From: Perkinsus marinus ATCC 50983 | Taxonomy: Eukaryota; Perkinsozoa; Perkinsida; Perkinsidae | Length of the DNA: 64,000 bases | Direction of reading: 5' to 3' | Assembly: GCF_000006405.1 (NCBI RefSeq) | Contig: NW_003209454.1 | Location: 5,459-69,458 of the forward strand | Shown here: in pieces, positions 11,345 to 22,427 of the stretch | How the letters are laid out: each line of letters starts with the position of its first letter | Position numbering within the stretch: position 1 is the first letter of the stretch | Position numbers and translations under genes: made by a program | Notes under the pieces: generated by a model | The model's database searches: none | What the model saw: the letters and a program-made list of their open reading frames with translations, nothing else | What the model was told of the DNA's origin: nothing

Positions 11345-11915
11345 TTATTCGAAAATAGTGCCTCGCAGTTCGAATCCTTTCGAGAATTCCTCACGGCATA
11401 GCGGACAATGATCTTGCTTGTTTGCCCAGCTATCGATGCAGCTCGTATGGAATACGTGGCCACAGAGTAGACGCCGTCCACTGGCGTCCCCTTCCAAGTA
11501 GGACGATAAACAAATACAGCAACAAATGCTGTCCGCTACGAACCCCGCATCATTCATCTCGTGCAGAATCTCAACCATAGGGCGTTGAGGACTCGTAGTA
11601 TCCAGAAGTAACTACGTTTATTCTTACTACTTGCGAAGAACATCCCATCATTACTATATTAGATTCTCGTCTCGTCAGCCCAAATTGGCCACGCATCGAT
11701 TCACCGAAAGGCGCGCGGAGTGAAACCGAACCTGAAAGGACCCTCCTGAATGTCACCGTCACTGTTGTGCTACCATCAAGATCGGCTTGAGTAAAGATGG
11801 CGCCGTCGCCGCTCCGGGCCCATCTAGCCTGGTATAAAATTCCAATGATAATCCATATGGGCATCAGTAGGGCTAAGATAATCATGGGAACGGCTGCCAA
11901 GGCCAACCCTATTAT
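11345..11915 (-). CDS. membrane-anchored RING-H2 protein (putative E3 ubiquitin ligase), 5' end open
   Basis: The exon 11915-11655 starts after acceptor ttttgtag and encodes one strong transmembrane helix (IILALLMPIWIIIGILY), then a basic/polar linker. The exon 11569-11345 encodes a C3H2C3 RING: CCICLSSY, CGHVFHTSCIDSW and HCPLCREEF, followed by the C-terminus RGTIFE. The layout, one helix plus a C-terminal RING-H2, is typical of ATL/RNF-type ubiquitin ligases acting at endomembranes. The intron between the exons has two usable donors (11654 or about 11632), so a few linker residues are uncertain. The N-terminus is not found; a minus-strand frame at 11983-12309 could supply it. Confidence 0.65.
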
Positions 11916-11982
11916 CTACAAAAACACAGGGATAGGACCTCCACCTGCTCAGAACGCAGTGTTGGAACTTATGCTTGGTTCT

Positions 11983-12980
11983 CTATATTATGAGAGTAAA
12001 CCCACCATGCACCACCCAAGACAACCGGAATTCTCTAAAATGTCCTCTGAATATTTCACTTAGTATACGTAGTTCAGGAAAGGCATGTTCTACACTGTCC
12101 CCAGAACCACTACTACCACCAATAGTATGACGATTATCAACTGCAAGAGATGAAGAATCTTTGAATGTGTAAAGCAAGTGGTACAACTCCGACCAGACAT
12201 AACAGAAATGATCAAGGAATAAACCTGAGGTTATATACGTACACCCCTCGTGAAGTTGAACTCTGCAGTGACTGTAGCGGAAACAGCAGCATGCACGAGC
12301 TGGGGTCAAGATGAGGGACGATCACCAAGCATCATGGACGTACATCTTATAGGGAATACTCTTTTTCCCATCAGTACGCTGCTGCATATCTTTCCGGTAC
12401 TCCGACTGATTCATACCATCCATCACTGAAACCACCGCACTTAGCTTGATGGGATGCTGGAATGGCGCATAGGGCCCCTGGACTTGCTGAAAACGGTACA
12501 ATACAGAGGATATTTGTACGGGTTAAATGAGGGTTGAAATGCATATTTAGTTTGACAAAAAACACGCAAATATAATAAAAATATGAAAACATAATATGAA
12601 AACTTTCCTCAGTTGAGTTCCCTCGCTGCATCAAAGGAATCTATGCATAACTAAAGGGGGAGGGATACGCAGAAGCAGCGACAATTGGCCTTCCATTTAC
12701 TCTGAACTTCCTCTTGTCATCAACATGCATAGTTCCACAATGTATTAGATGTCATCAAACAACACTCGCCATATAACGAGCCAAAGGATGACCGGCGTAA
12801 GCTCGTTAAAACCCGATGTAAGGGGAAATCAAAAATGATCGGCAGAAATTCACTCTACCGTTCGTGGTGACTAGGACGTCCATATTAGATAAGGGGGGAT
12901 TACTCTAAGTATGCTGGCCACCCTAGTATACGACTCGTGCTCTGCTCCTTCACTTTGGATGACCCTTCGTCGAGGTATCT
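11983..12980. other. no confident gene
   Basis: It contains a possible upstream exon of the RING gene (11983-12309, minus). The rest shows no coding signal. Confidence 0.3.
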
Positions 12981-12983
12981 CCC

Positions 12984-13710
12984 TATAATGACAGTATCAC
13001 ACGAAACACACGTTCAGTCCACATCACCTTAGTTTCTGCCTGGAGCCTTTACTATCTAGGATCTGACCGAGATGAATCGGAGTATTGGAGTCGTATTGCA
13101 ATCGATGGCCAGGACGTATTCCCTGATCATACAGCAATAGAGGAGACCTCACCAATTACATCAACTATGCTATGTGCGAGTCTATGTTTGGGTTCTTCAG
13201 GTGAGCTCGAGAGCTTACCCATGAAAATTTACACACGACTCAAGAAGTGTACAAAAAGCAATGAAAAAACCATATGCATGTCGTTCCGTACTAGAAACGG
13301 ATGAGTTCGCATAAGTCATATATTGAGTCTGCGGATGAACACTACTTTTGAGGGTATTTTTACTTTTTACTAAAGTTAACCTACACCTTCCGATACAAGA
13401 GGTTGCATCCATCTCAGCGGAAAATAAGACTTCTCTATTTCCTTCACAGCACCAACGGCAGTAGCAATGCCTCGACAAAATACTCGGCCCTGGAAAATAC
13501 TAACGCCACCCTCGAGATCTTCCACGGCATACCATGGGCAAGCTCGATGTCGGTGCGGATAACTTCAACAGGGGATTGGACGAGAAAGTATTTCTAAAGA
13601 CTGATGTGAGCGGTGCAATCATCGAAGCTATAGGTCAGCTGAGGGCTCCAACGCAGACCTCTTACAAAAGCATAGAAACTAACATTAGGCTGAAGGCTGA
13701 GATGCAATAG
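12984..13710 (+). CDS. tentative multi-exon gene, unknown
   Basis: An exon from about 12984 reads VSPYNDSITRNTRSVHITLV and continues to a donor at about 13197 (TCTTCAG|GTGAGC). A second segment after acceptor ttcacag (13449) reads TNGSSNASTKYSALENTNAT and continues to a donor near 13594. A different frame at 13540-13710 (MGKLDVGADNFNRGLDEKVF) also looks protein-like, so either a frameshift or a wrong exon choice is present. Several N-glycosylation sequons suggest an extracellular protein. No family is assigned. Confidence 0.25.
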
Positions 13711-14151
13711 GTTCATCCAATGCATGTATGAGCGCGAGATTTCCACCTTCAATCTGCCCACGAACAAGTACGAGTGAGAAAGGGTCATAATAATAAGCTT
13801 TTAAAAGTGCGAGTTACTTTAACACTTTACGGCAGTACTTACTGACCAGCCGGCTGAACCCAACAGAGAGCAGCCTGCGCAAATCTAGCAAATCAACTCA
13901 CCCTTCCGATTATCAGAGAAAATGACAAGTGCGAGTCGTTGCCAGCCATAATTGCAAATAAATTAACCTACCCCAGCAAGATTCGATCTCGGGTCGATTG
14001 CTCGACCAATTGCAATCAACAACGAGCGCTGAATATAAGGTTTAATATTGTCCACACGGCTGATTGTAACAAGACTACCAACACAACAATAGAGATTCCG
14101 TTCCTGCAAGCTACTCCGTCTAGTGCCGACAATGGACTAGTTAGAAGAAAC

Positions 14152-14854
14152 TTAATCGAAGAGGTCGAAGCCCATGTCCTCTTCCTCTTCCTCCTCTTCC
14201 TCGACAGAAGCAGCGGCCTCCTCCTCGGTGGCAGCAGCGGCAGCACCAGAAGAAGCGCCTGAAATAATAACAATATAAGAATTGAAAAGGAACGGTATGA
14301 AATGGCACAGAAATGGATGACTCAGTATTAGCATGGAGTATTTGAGTCAGCACAGAGTGCTAAGCAATTGTATATTTTCCTCATCATTGTCATCGTCACC
14401 AAAGATCCGTCAGAATTAGCATGGTAATTGGTCCGCAGCCATATTGCTAGGACGAAGGTATATCTTTTTTCATCACTCGTACACTAAGCCTACATAAGAT
14501 GTTATTACCAGCAGCAGCGGGAGCGGCACCAGCACAAGAAGAGAGCTTCTCCTTGCCGTCCTTAATAAGAGCGGCGATGTCTTTACCATCAAGCTGGCTA
14601 ACGAGGGACTTGATCTGCTCCTCCTCGATGGGGGCACTCACGGACTCGAGAATCTTCTTAACCTGACGAAAAAATAAGTAATTCGGATGAGTGCATGGCA
14701 TAGCGGCCCCAGAAATGTTCCATTTGCGGACCTATTCCGTATCTTATACGCATGAACCTCAAGATACCCTTCCTAATATTACATCAGCCTCACTAGGAGA
14801 CTCCTGACCGGCCACATAGGCCATGCAATAGGCGGCAGCAACCTTCAAAGACAT
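14152..14854 (-). CDS. RPLP2: 60S acidic ribosomal protein P2
   Basis: Three exons (minus): 14854-14783, 14662-14509 and 14258-14152, giving 110 aa. The N-terminal helices read MSLKVAAAYCMAYVAGQESP, then VKKILESVSAPIEEEQIKSL. An Ala/Gly hinge (GAAPAAAGG) leads to an acidic tail ending DMGFDLFD, the conserved P-stalk C-terminus. P1/P2 dimers on uL10 recruit elongation-factor GTPases to the ribosome. All junctions are GT-AG and phase-correct. Intron 1 (14782-14663) is a composite of two dispersed repeats: the GTATCTTA...AAGATAC stem and the GGCATAGCGGCCCC core. P2 is preferred over P1 because of the SPSxxDVKKIL motif. Confidence 0.9.
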
Positions 14855-15479
14855 TGTTTGCAGAACGAACCTCAGATAGGGAGCTGTCCTCCACAACAGA
14901 GCGCGGCGAGTCGATCGATTATCATAACATTAGCTATGGCGCACATCATTCTCGATGCCTCAGGATGTTGGCAACCGACAGTACAGTTCCCGACCTAATG
15001 CGGCAGTTTCATCAGTATGTACGAGATCAACCTTTTTCGGCTGTTCCCATCACCATACATACCAGGTGCTCCACCTTGCTCCCAACTGCTATATCGTGAA
15101 CTCGCCTGAGTCGAAGCTCTATCGTTTATGTTTCACTACACTAATTCGAAAGTTGTATTGTGAGCTCTCGGAATCCGAGCAGTTCCACAAATTCAAAATA
15201 GGGCAGTAACATATTCCGGCTGGTTAAGAGGGTACTACCTTCTCTCCGGAGTACCAGTAAAGTAGGTAGTGTCTCTGAGTCCCTAGAGTACCAATAAAGT
15301 CATTCACTTTTTCCTTTAGCAGCACTCCTATCACCAGGCAGATAACCAGTATAGGAGTATGGCCTTGAACTCAGTACCTCCGATATGAACGGCTAAGCCC
15401 AGGTATATGCTCTGAAGCAATTCACTATTATTTCAATCATTAACGAGCATTCTATGACTTCTAGACTGTGAGAGAAAAG
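14855..15479. other. no gene seen
   Basis: 15236-15310 holds a short imperfect tandem motif (GTACCAGTAAAGTAGG and GTACCAATAAAGTC). No coding signal. Confidence 0.35.
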
Positions 15480-15890
15480 GGAGATATACTGTATATCAAC
15501 TCAAAGCCATTTGTACAACGTGAGTATAAACGTGAAGCTGGACGATTCTTTAATGGAACGATTTCACTCGGAAAGGGGAACGGATATCGCAACTGCTCAG
15601 ACAACATGCTCGGAAAATGTGCCCAGAAACTCCACCGAAAAGAGTACCACTCGGAGTTTGCTAAGACTCGGATCCAGAGTCTCCGAGGGCACTTGTACGA
15701 TGTTTTTGAAAGGTCCTTGTGCTTTCAATCATTTGCGATCGATGACCACGACGTATCAGTGAAACGGTGTTATCCGATAATGAATGCAATGGCAAATCGT
15801 ATTGATAGTGATGAGATCAAAGTCAGGCATCGTTTTCATGCTAATAAGATTCTCACTGTTTTTGAAAGTATTGTGGGCTGCATGGAATGA
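15480..15890 (+). CDS. tentative cysteine-containing orphan, 3' exon
   Basis: The open frame ends at 15890 and contains GNGYRNCSDNMLGKCAQK and CYPIMNAMANRID, and ends VFESIVGCME. No ATG occurs near its 5' end, so an upstream exon joined at about 15480 (after ctgtgag) is likely. A second open frame overlaps at 15511-15762. Spaced cysteines suggest an extracellular protein. No family is recognised. Confidence 0.35.
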   Translation, partial: GDILYINSKPFVQREYKREAGRFFNGTISLGKGNGYRNCSDNMLGKCAQKLHRKEYHSEFAKTRIQSLRGHLYDVFERSLCFQSFAIDDHDVSVKRCYPIMNAMANRIDSDEIKVRHRFHANKILTVFESIVGCME

Positions 15891-16084
15891 TCTTATCCGA
15901 CAACCTTTTTACTCATGGAAGCTTCGTCCTTCTGCTCAATTATGAAAGTATTTGTTCACTGATTGCCTTCTTTGAAAGTTGTCGAGTTCCCCATAAGAGA
16001 TAACGCATTCGCTCATTGATCATATTCCGACTGACTCATGAACGCAAGCGGCGCATATAAAAAGGAATGATAACCATAAAAGAA

Positions 16085-16816
16085 CTATGTTCCGCCTCTC
16101 AAAGACTCTGGTAATGCGAGATTGAGACCCGTGATGTTGAGTCGGGCCCGCTTGTGATGAATATGAATATCCCGATTCTCAACGCCAAGAAGACGTACAT
16201 TAACATAACCATCAAATTCGAGATCAGTAATTATACCATTCATAACTCTATCACGAAGCAGAGAATACACGGCCAGCGAAGCGATAGGCCAAAACTGTCT
16301 CAAGGTTATCTGAGTAGTAGAATGAGCAGGTAGATATACTTCGGGTAAATACGCCCGCCCAAGTTCATGTCGGGCCATGAGTTGATTTAACGCCAATCGA
16401 CCATGTACTTCCATGGACAAACTCGAGCCCATAATAGATAGACCGACGAAGGCATTGTTAGTGATGTCCAAATCCATCACGGCGTGCATACATAATTCGG
16501 CCCATTCATGAAGACTGCAATCGGTCTTGTTGGCGACCTCTAAACGCCTGACGAACCATCTGGTCTCATTGATGGCATTTCTAGTTATGCTTGGTGACAA
16601 TACAAAGATGAATGAATAAACAGATATGAGAAGTATGAGAATAACTGTACATATAATAATTGATTTACGGCTTTGATGATCAGTCGACTCAGCAGCAACA
16701 CGTACTCGTTTGTAGACCTCTTGTGTTGATGCCTTGAAGGCTCCCGGTAAGGCCGATACGTCTGCCTTAACTTTCTCAATACCATCCAGAAGATTCAGGC
16801 TTTCCAACTCTACCAT
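16085..16816 (-). CDS. single-pass membrane protein with LEA2-like domain, 243 aa
   Basis: The first in-frame ATG is at 16816. Residues 1-60 are soluble. A strong helix follows at about 62-84 (IIICTVILILLISVYSFIFVL) and then a lumenal or extracellular domain. That part has the LEA14/NDR1-type pattern: a D-I-T-N-N-A-F motif (compare the NPN of LEA2), then VHGRLALNQLM, LGRAYLPEVYLPAHSTT and a second short unit near DGYVNVRLLGVENRD. LEA2 domains form beta-sandwiches in membrane-anchored proteins of plants and protists. Assignment is by pattern only. The gene is intronless as modelled. 16817-17212 holds nothing else. Confidence 0.55.
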   Translation of the reverse strand: MVELESLNLLDGIEKVKADVSALPGAFKASTQEVYKRVRVAAESTDHQSRKSIIICTVILILLISVYSFIFVLSPSITRNAINETRWFVRRLEVANKTDCSLHEWAELCMHAVMDLDITNNAFVGLSIMGSSLSMEVHGRLALNQLMARHELGRAYLPEVYLPAHSTTQITLRQFWPIASLAVYSLLRDRVMNGIITDLEFDGYVNVRLLGVENRDIHIHHKRARLNITGLNLALPESLRGGT

Positions 16817-17212
16817 ACTTGAAAATATACTAGAGACAAAACTCGGATGAAGGTCCTCATCATTGCCAGATCGTCTCTCAAGATTCCCTATGTAACATGA
16901 CGCCAAGAAGACTATGTAGCTCAAAACTCCTCGACCATAACTGTCTCAATACCCTTGACGAGTGGTCACGAAATGAAAATGCGCACGCCATTCTGATCGA
17001 TATGCTCTCGGAATTGGGCTGCTAATGAGGTTAGCTGGGAAAGATTATTATTCTATTGTTGTCATGTGGATATAGACAGTCACAAGATGGCAGGGCGATT
17101 AGTCAAGGGTTTTTTGATGATGGCCAGGAGGATCCAATCGGACCTATTTTGTATCTTTCTTGGGGAACCTCAAGATATCTCCCGCCTTAGTTTGACGACT
17201 GAGATAGTTCCA

Positions 17213-19585
17213 ATGACCGCATCTGGTGAAAGCCGTCTCGAGAAGGCGAACAAGAAGTCCCCCTTCGTGCAGATAATGCAGTTGGCCATTCCCAACATGA
17301 TCAGCTTCCTCGTTATGTACGATTTGGGGGATATTCGTGTGATTTGGGGGAGGAGTGGTATGGAATTTCCGGGAACAGGTACTCTATATTCGTTATCACT
17401 ATCTTCTTTGTATCGGCCACTAATGATTCCAATATGCTTGGCGCCATTGGTCTCGGATCGGTCATCCAGAACGTGTTCGGATTCAGTATTGGAGTCGGTC
17501 TCATGTCGGTAAGTGGTTGAATGGTTAGCCTCCTCATCTTGCCACCAACCAACTCTGGTTCGAATCCTGGTAGATCCATATCGTACCATAATGGATGGTC
17601 GTAGGTCCTTGACACTCTAGTCAGCCAGGCAGTCGGCGCCGGCAACCCCCACCTCGGCCTCATCTACTTCAATCGTGCACGTATTGTCGGCACCATTGCC
17701 TTCGTTCCTTGCTTCATAGTCATGTAATACACCTATTCCTCCGTCACGCGCCACGAGATTACCTATCCCAGGTTCTACACTGAGCCCATCCTCCTCTGGA
17801 TGAACCAGGACCCCCTCACGTCTAAGCTGGCCGCTGAGTAAAGCTTACGACTCACTCAATCCCATCACTTCTAGTATTACTCAGTTACGTACGCGGTATG
17901 AACTGGGGTCTCTGGCCATTCTTCATGTACAATGCTATGTGCAGTTTCTTGAGGTAATGCATAACTACGTGTATGTTCTATAATATTGGCGATCCCTCGA
18001 CAGGTCCCATAGGCTACCAGAAGCCCCTCTATATGTCAACGCCATCACAGGCTGTGGCCATGCCCTTTTCTGTTGGCTCTTCTTATTCAAGTACTCCTCC
18101 TCGTCCTCTACCTCCCTTGATTCATCAACAGGTCGGCTCAGGTTCCACTTCGGCGCCTATGGTGTTGGTATTGCCATGACCTGTACCCAATGGGGTCGAT
18201 TCATCCTCCTTGAGCTCTACGCTGCCGTATTGCATCCCGAGACCCATGCCCATGGTTGGACCCCAGAGAGCCTCCACAACTTGTGGGAGTTTGTGGCTCT
18301 CGCTATCCCCTCTGCCCTCCTTATGTGGAGCGAATGGTGGGCTTATGAAGTTCAGGTAAGACGCCTTTGGCTTCACTCATGCACAGTGAACTCCTTTAGT
18401 CGGTATTCGCGGGTTGGGTTGGCCCGATGTCTTTGGCAGCTCACGTGGCCGCCTCTAACATCGTCTCCATCATCTATATGGGCCCGTGTGGTATTAGCCA
18501 GAGTGCCAGCGCTCTCGTTGGTAAGCTATCAGTGGTATCTCTCAGCACTTGTATAAAATTCATGAACTCTGATACAATGTGTACGAGCATACGAACGGCT
18601 TATTTTCAGGCAATTCTCTTGGCGCTGGTGATGTCCGTACGGCTCATCTGTTCAACCATAAGATCATCAGAGGAACTCTCGTCTGCTTTATTGTGGTTGC
18701 TATTCTCATGTGCAACTTCCGTTACTACGTTGCATACCTCTATAGCCGCGATCCAGCGGTAAGACGATAGGTATACCATCCCCTTCACTTTACTACTACT
18801 ACCCCTTCAGGTCCTCTCTATCCTATGTCCGGCACTACTAGCCGTCTCTGTATTCTGCATATTTGACGCCATGCAAGCCTGCCAAGAAGGTGTCCTCAGA
18901 GGATGTGCTCTCCAGGTATGTGTGTATCACAGTATGTGTTGGTCATTACTGTCATTCAGGGACGAGCCTCGACCTATAAGCTGCTCGCTATGCTCTTGAT
19001 TCGACTTCCTCTGGGGTAAGTTCTTTCCACTATGTTCATCAGTGACGAAATTCTCGTTTACTGTTTTACGCCTGAGCTCAGGAGCTGAGTAAACTGAACG
19101 CATATTCCAACACTGTCGTTTATTCAGTTATCTCTTCGCGTTCGGTTGGGGAGCTCTGCCGGCCATGGGTGTCCCCGGCATCTGGTGGGCCTCTGTTGTT
19201 GGTATGGCCATCACCTGTTCAGCGTAAGTCATTATTACCATTGCCCAGTTACTGTTGATGGATGAACTTGTCAGTTACGGTGCGATTATCTATCGTTGTG
19301 ATTTCACCAAATGTGCTCAGGAGGCCCTCACAAGGCACGAGAAGGAGGAAAAGTGAGTTACATTTATAGTGTGGGAAAATATGCACTACGTAGTTTTGGG
19401 AAATTCTTGTTGGTTTTTATAATTGGTGAGAAAACTCCAGAGCTCAGCTGTGGGAAGCGAACATACATTCCTACTCCAACACTGTTAATTCTAGCGCGAG
19501 AGTATGATTTTTGTTCAGATTGAAGGCGGCTCGCAGTCCCCTACTTGATGAAGAGGAGGCCGCTGGTGCCGGTGCTGCTGTATAA
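17213..19585 (+). CDS. MATE-family multidrug/toxin extrusion transporter, 486 aa
   Basis: Fourteen exons: 17213-17316, 17379-17508, 17605-17723, 17772-17837, 17885-17953, 18004-18090, 18142-18355, 18400-18520, 18610-18758, 18811-18915, 18960-19015, 19128-19223, 19275-19352 and 19519-19585. Every junction is GT-AG and in phase. MATE signatures are GAIGLGSVIQNVFGFS, VSQAVGAGNPHLG, LAAHVAASNIVSIIYM, SQSASALVGNSLGAGD, QEGVLRGCALQG and LGYLFAFG. About twelve membrane segments fit cation-coupled export of organic cations and drugs. The start ATG is the first that gives the usual short N-terminus; an in-frame extension to 17087 is possible. Intron 2 is a tRNA-like module, and introns 11 and 13 carry a shared dispersed repeat. 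Confidence 0.9.
17509..17604 (+). repeat. MATE intron 2: tRNA-like module filling the intron
   Basis: The 96-nt intron begins GTAAGTGGTTGAATGGTTAG (A-box-like GGTTGAATGGTTAG) and has a perfect B-box GGTTCGAATCC at 17557-17567, 55 nt downstream. That spacing fits a tRNA. The module is in the same orientation as the gene, and its first bases are the splice donor. Confidence 0.55.
19353..19518 (+). repeat. MATE intron 13: dispersed repeat family A
   Basis: It contains GGGAAATTCTTGTTGGTTTT and, about 40 nt later, GAGCTCAGCTGTGGGAAGCG, then CTCCAACACTGT. The same order occurs at 6296-6395. Partial copies lie at 8643-8705 and in MATE intron 11 (19063-19118). Confidence 0.55.
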
Positions 19586-20669
19586 GTACATCATCATACG
19601 TGCAACTTTCCTCACCAACGTTATAATCTATGCGCTTCTACGTTCTACCACTGTCTCTTCATCTCATACCTGTTGGGTTCAACATTTACAGTTAGTTCGA
19701 GCATTAGTGCTGAGCTTAATCTGAGAACAATTACTAATAGCGTAATCATGATCTGAATTGGTGAAAGAATTTGTGATTGATGCTCTCATTATTGTGGCCA
19801 CATCGTTCGCTAGAGGTATGTCGGCAAACAATCGTACACTGGAGCATTCATTACACCTCGGAATGATCGATCAGCAATAGCTTCTTACCGTATTCACCAA
19901 CCAGCGCCTCCTGTGAGGGTGGCAGTCAGAGCCATAGATGTAATCTGCCAGCGTAGCTCACGCGAATCAACACCGCGTTACTGTCGTCCTGTATGGCACA
20001 AAACTACGCTACATAACGCACAATCTAAGGAGCGCAATTTTCCTTTCTTTTATTATACCGCACAGCGAAGATTTTCTAAATATCTTACCTAACTTGGCTA
20101 TTCCTTCTACCACAATAGTACAGCGACTGCCATTAGTAGCCGAGATCATACGCGAGCGGACATGCAATGACGAGAGACCGACTGATGAGGACCTAACGGT
20201 TTAAGTGATACAAATGGAGTTTAGTAGGATGGTCAGCCGTCAAGAACAACCCGGGAATGAACACCCACTCGGGCGAACAGTGTATATACGTCCACCCTCC
20301 TCAGCTGACTCGGCGAGTTCCCTCACTGACCATTTAATATCCTAACGAGTTCGGGTAGGACTGTACAAGAAGCAATAAGAATTTTATCATAATTTTTGAT
20401 ATTGTCACCAACACACGTGGTTGGCCATGTGCACGATTCCTCACACTGCGAGCGAAGCTCACGAGTAGCTTCCTTGAGCCAATCCGATTCCCATAGAGAG
20501 GACACTAATGAGCAGTTGTTTGCATTGAGAGTGAAAACCCAATAAAACATCCTATTTTGAAACGTTGTTGACGTACAGTGCAGCCTCTACCTTGCCACTA
20601 CTACAACCCTAGTAGTGCTGAAAATCTTCCGAGTGCGATCAGAAGATATCTCCCCTATAGTTAGCGTCA
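19586..20669. other. no gene; contains a dispersed repeat (20298-20441)
   Basis: 20298-20441 (CTCAGCTGACTCGGCGAG ... AATAAGAATTTTATC ... TATTGTCACCAACACACGTGG) is a diverged copy of 22789-22936, which lies inside an intron of the EDC4-like gene. Nothing else is seen. Confidence 0.45.
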
Positions 20670-21273
20670 CTAATAATAATCTTCGCTGTGCGCTGGTCGC
20701 TTGGTTGAAGCCGAAACATACGTTTCGGATCCTCTGGTGACCTCAGCCAACCCTAAGCTTCTGATCAAACGTCGTCTCTGGCCGACCAGCCGTCTACGGT
20801 CTACGACCCTTCTCAAACCACTTCTTCGCTGTGCGTGATGGGTATCTTCTTCTTCACACAGTGGAGGCAAGAATAGCTCGGGGACGTCAGACAGGCTTTC
20901 ACTGAGATAACTTAGGCGTGGACTTTCTGGTATGAAGGAGTTCTCCAAAGGGAGCAACTCGACACCTTGTATGTAATCGTAGTCGTTGGAGTATCCGAGT
21001 CGTTGGTGCTTGGTTGGTCGTTGGTCAATAGTGTCCACGAAGATTAGGGAAGAGGGGACTGATGACGGCAGGCGGTCACTCTCTGAGACGGAAAAATTCA
21101 AATAAGGCGGAATGAGGTAGTCTATTACCATCATATTCAATCTTAGCTTCTTGGTCGTCTTGATGTCCAAGGAGGAGCGCTCGGAAGATCTTAGATTCTT
21201 GCATGATGTCGTAGAGAGTATCATCATCGTCATCGACAGCAAAGGTCGTAGTGGGGGAAGGTTGAGGTGACAT
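20670..21273 (-). CDS. orphan protein, 185 aa
   Basis: Two exons (minus): 21273-21129 and 21082-20670, with a 46-nt GT-AG intron. The joined frame avoids a stop present in the unspliced frame. The sequence is acidic at the N-terminus (DDDDDTLYDIM) and Pro/Ser-rich in the middle, with a basic Arg-rich stretch near residue 145 (RRVVDRRRLVGQRRRLIRSL) that could be a nuclear signal. No family is recognised. It may be a nuclear protein, on composition alone. Confidence 0.5.
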
Positions 21274-22427
21274 GTCGCAACTCGTTGATAAAACAAGCTG
21301 ATTAGAGTCCTTGTGTTGGAAATGTAATGGATTTAGCGACGCAAGCTAAGGAGAGGACAGCTAGCCTGTGAGACGAGATGACACTTTACGTTATGTCGAA
21401 TTGCGCTATCTAAAATGTTACTCATTCGTACCTGCTTTGTATCTTACCATCTCAACCTCAAGATACCCATGAAACCGCAACATACACCGCAGTATAAGAT
21501 ATTGCGCTGAAGCCATTAATAATGGCGAAGGATCGTCTCCACGTCGAAATTATTTCCCCGACTTAATCACATTGCTTACAGTATACTCTCTGATACCATC
21601 CCTCATCCAACTGACGATATTTCAAACCTACTACTCTCATATAATATCATACGATCGTTGCCACCAATGTGTGGAGAAAGGGTACGGTCGATGCAACGTG
21701 GAACGCGCGCGCCCATGTAATCGATCACGCGGATGATTTCCTTGATGGGCAGAGTCTGCAGATCTCAAAGATGAATTCGCTGCCTGTGTGGAGATAGTTC
21801 TATATGTTGTAAAACTGTCAAAAAACGGAAAGTTCGTTGTTGATTGTAGGCCTTTAGAAACGACCGAAGATGCGCTTTATGATGTTAGTAACAACATCAT
21901 GACGTAGTAGTAGTAGTAGTAGTAGCAGGCGATGACGACGACGACGGTTACACAGTTCCGAACTGTGATTATTACTAATCGTTACAGTTCGACACTCTAA
22001 CTTGAGGAATCATGTCAGCCTGATATGGTTACCTATTGGCTGATGATGAATTAAATAAGGATGGCTGTCAACGGGCTTATCAGAGAAATAAAGTTCATTC
22101 GAATAGCAACGGAACAAACCAGGTCGATGACACGATGAATCCGCTCTACACGAGTTCTGTGCATTAACTCCATTGAAGAGCCGCAATAGAGCATCACCTC
22201 GCGTCGTGGGGGAATATTCGCTGCCATAGTGAGGTGGGCTGAGCTCTGTTGATTGAATACTCAACAGCTGTTCCTGGGTTGTGGGATTAGCCCGGCAAAA
22301 TACAAGCCGCTGGGATCGAACCCAGATGTCCCCGGTCCTTTTAGAGGCTGGGGATGTTGGTAAACTTATTATTCGTGATTTGCATACTATGATTTCTTCC
22401 ACAAAATATTTTCAAGTTGTATATCGT
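21274..22427. other. intergenic; microsatellite and tRNA-like trace
   Basis: A (GTA)n run lies at 21906-21926. A copy of the GTATCTTAC...AAGATACC stem lies at 21434-21470. 22300-22345 holds a tRNA T-arm-like sequence on the minus strand (GGGTTCGATCCCAGC). No gene. Confidence 0.4.

Noticed and set aside
22281-22427. N-terminal extension of the EDC4-like protein through 22281
   Set aside because: It reads through a tRNA-like sequence and has no family support.
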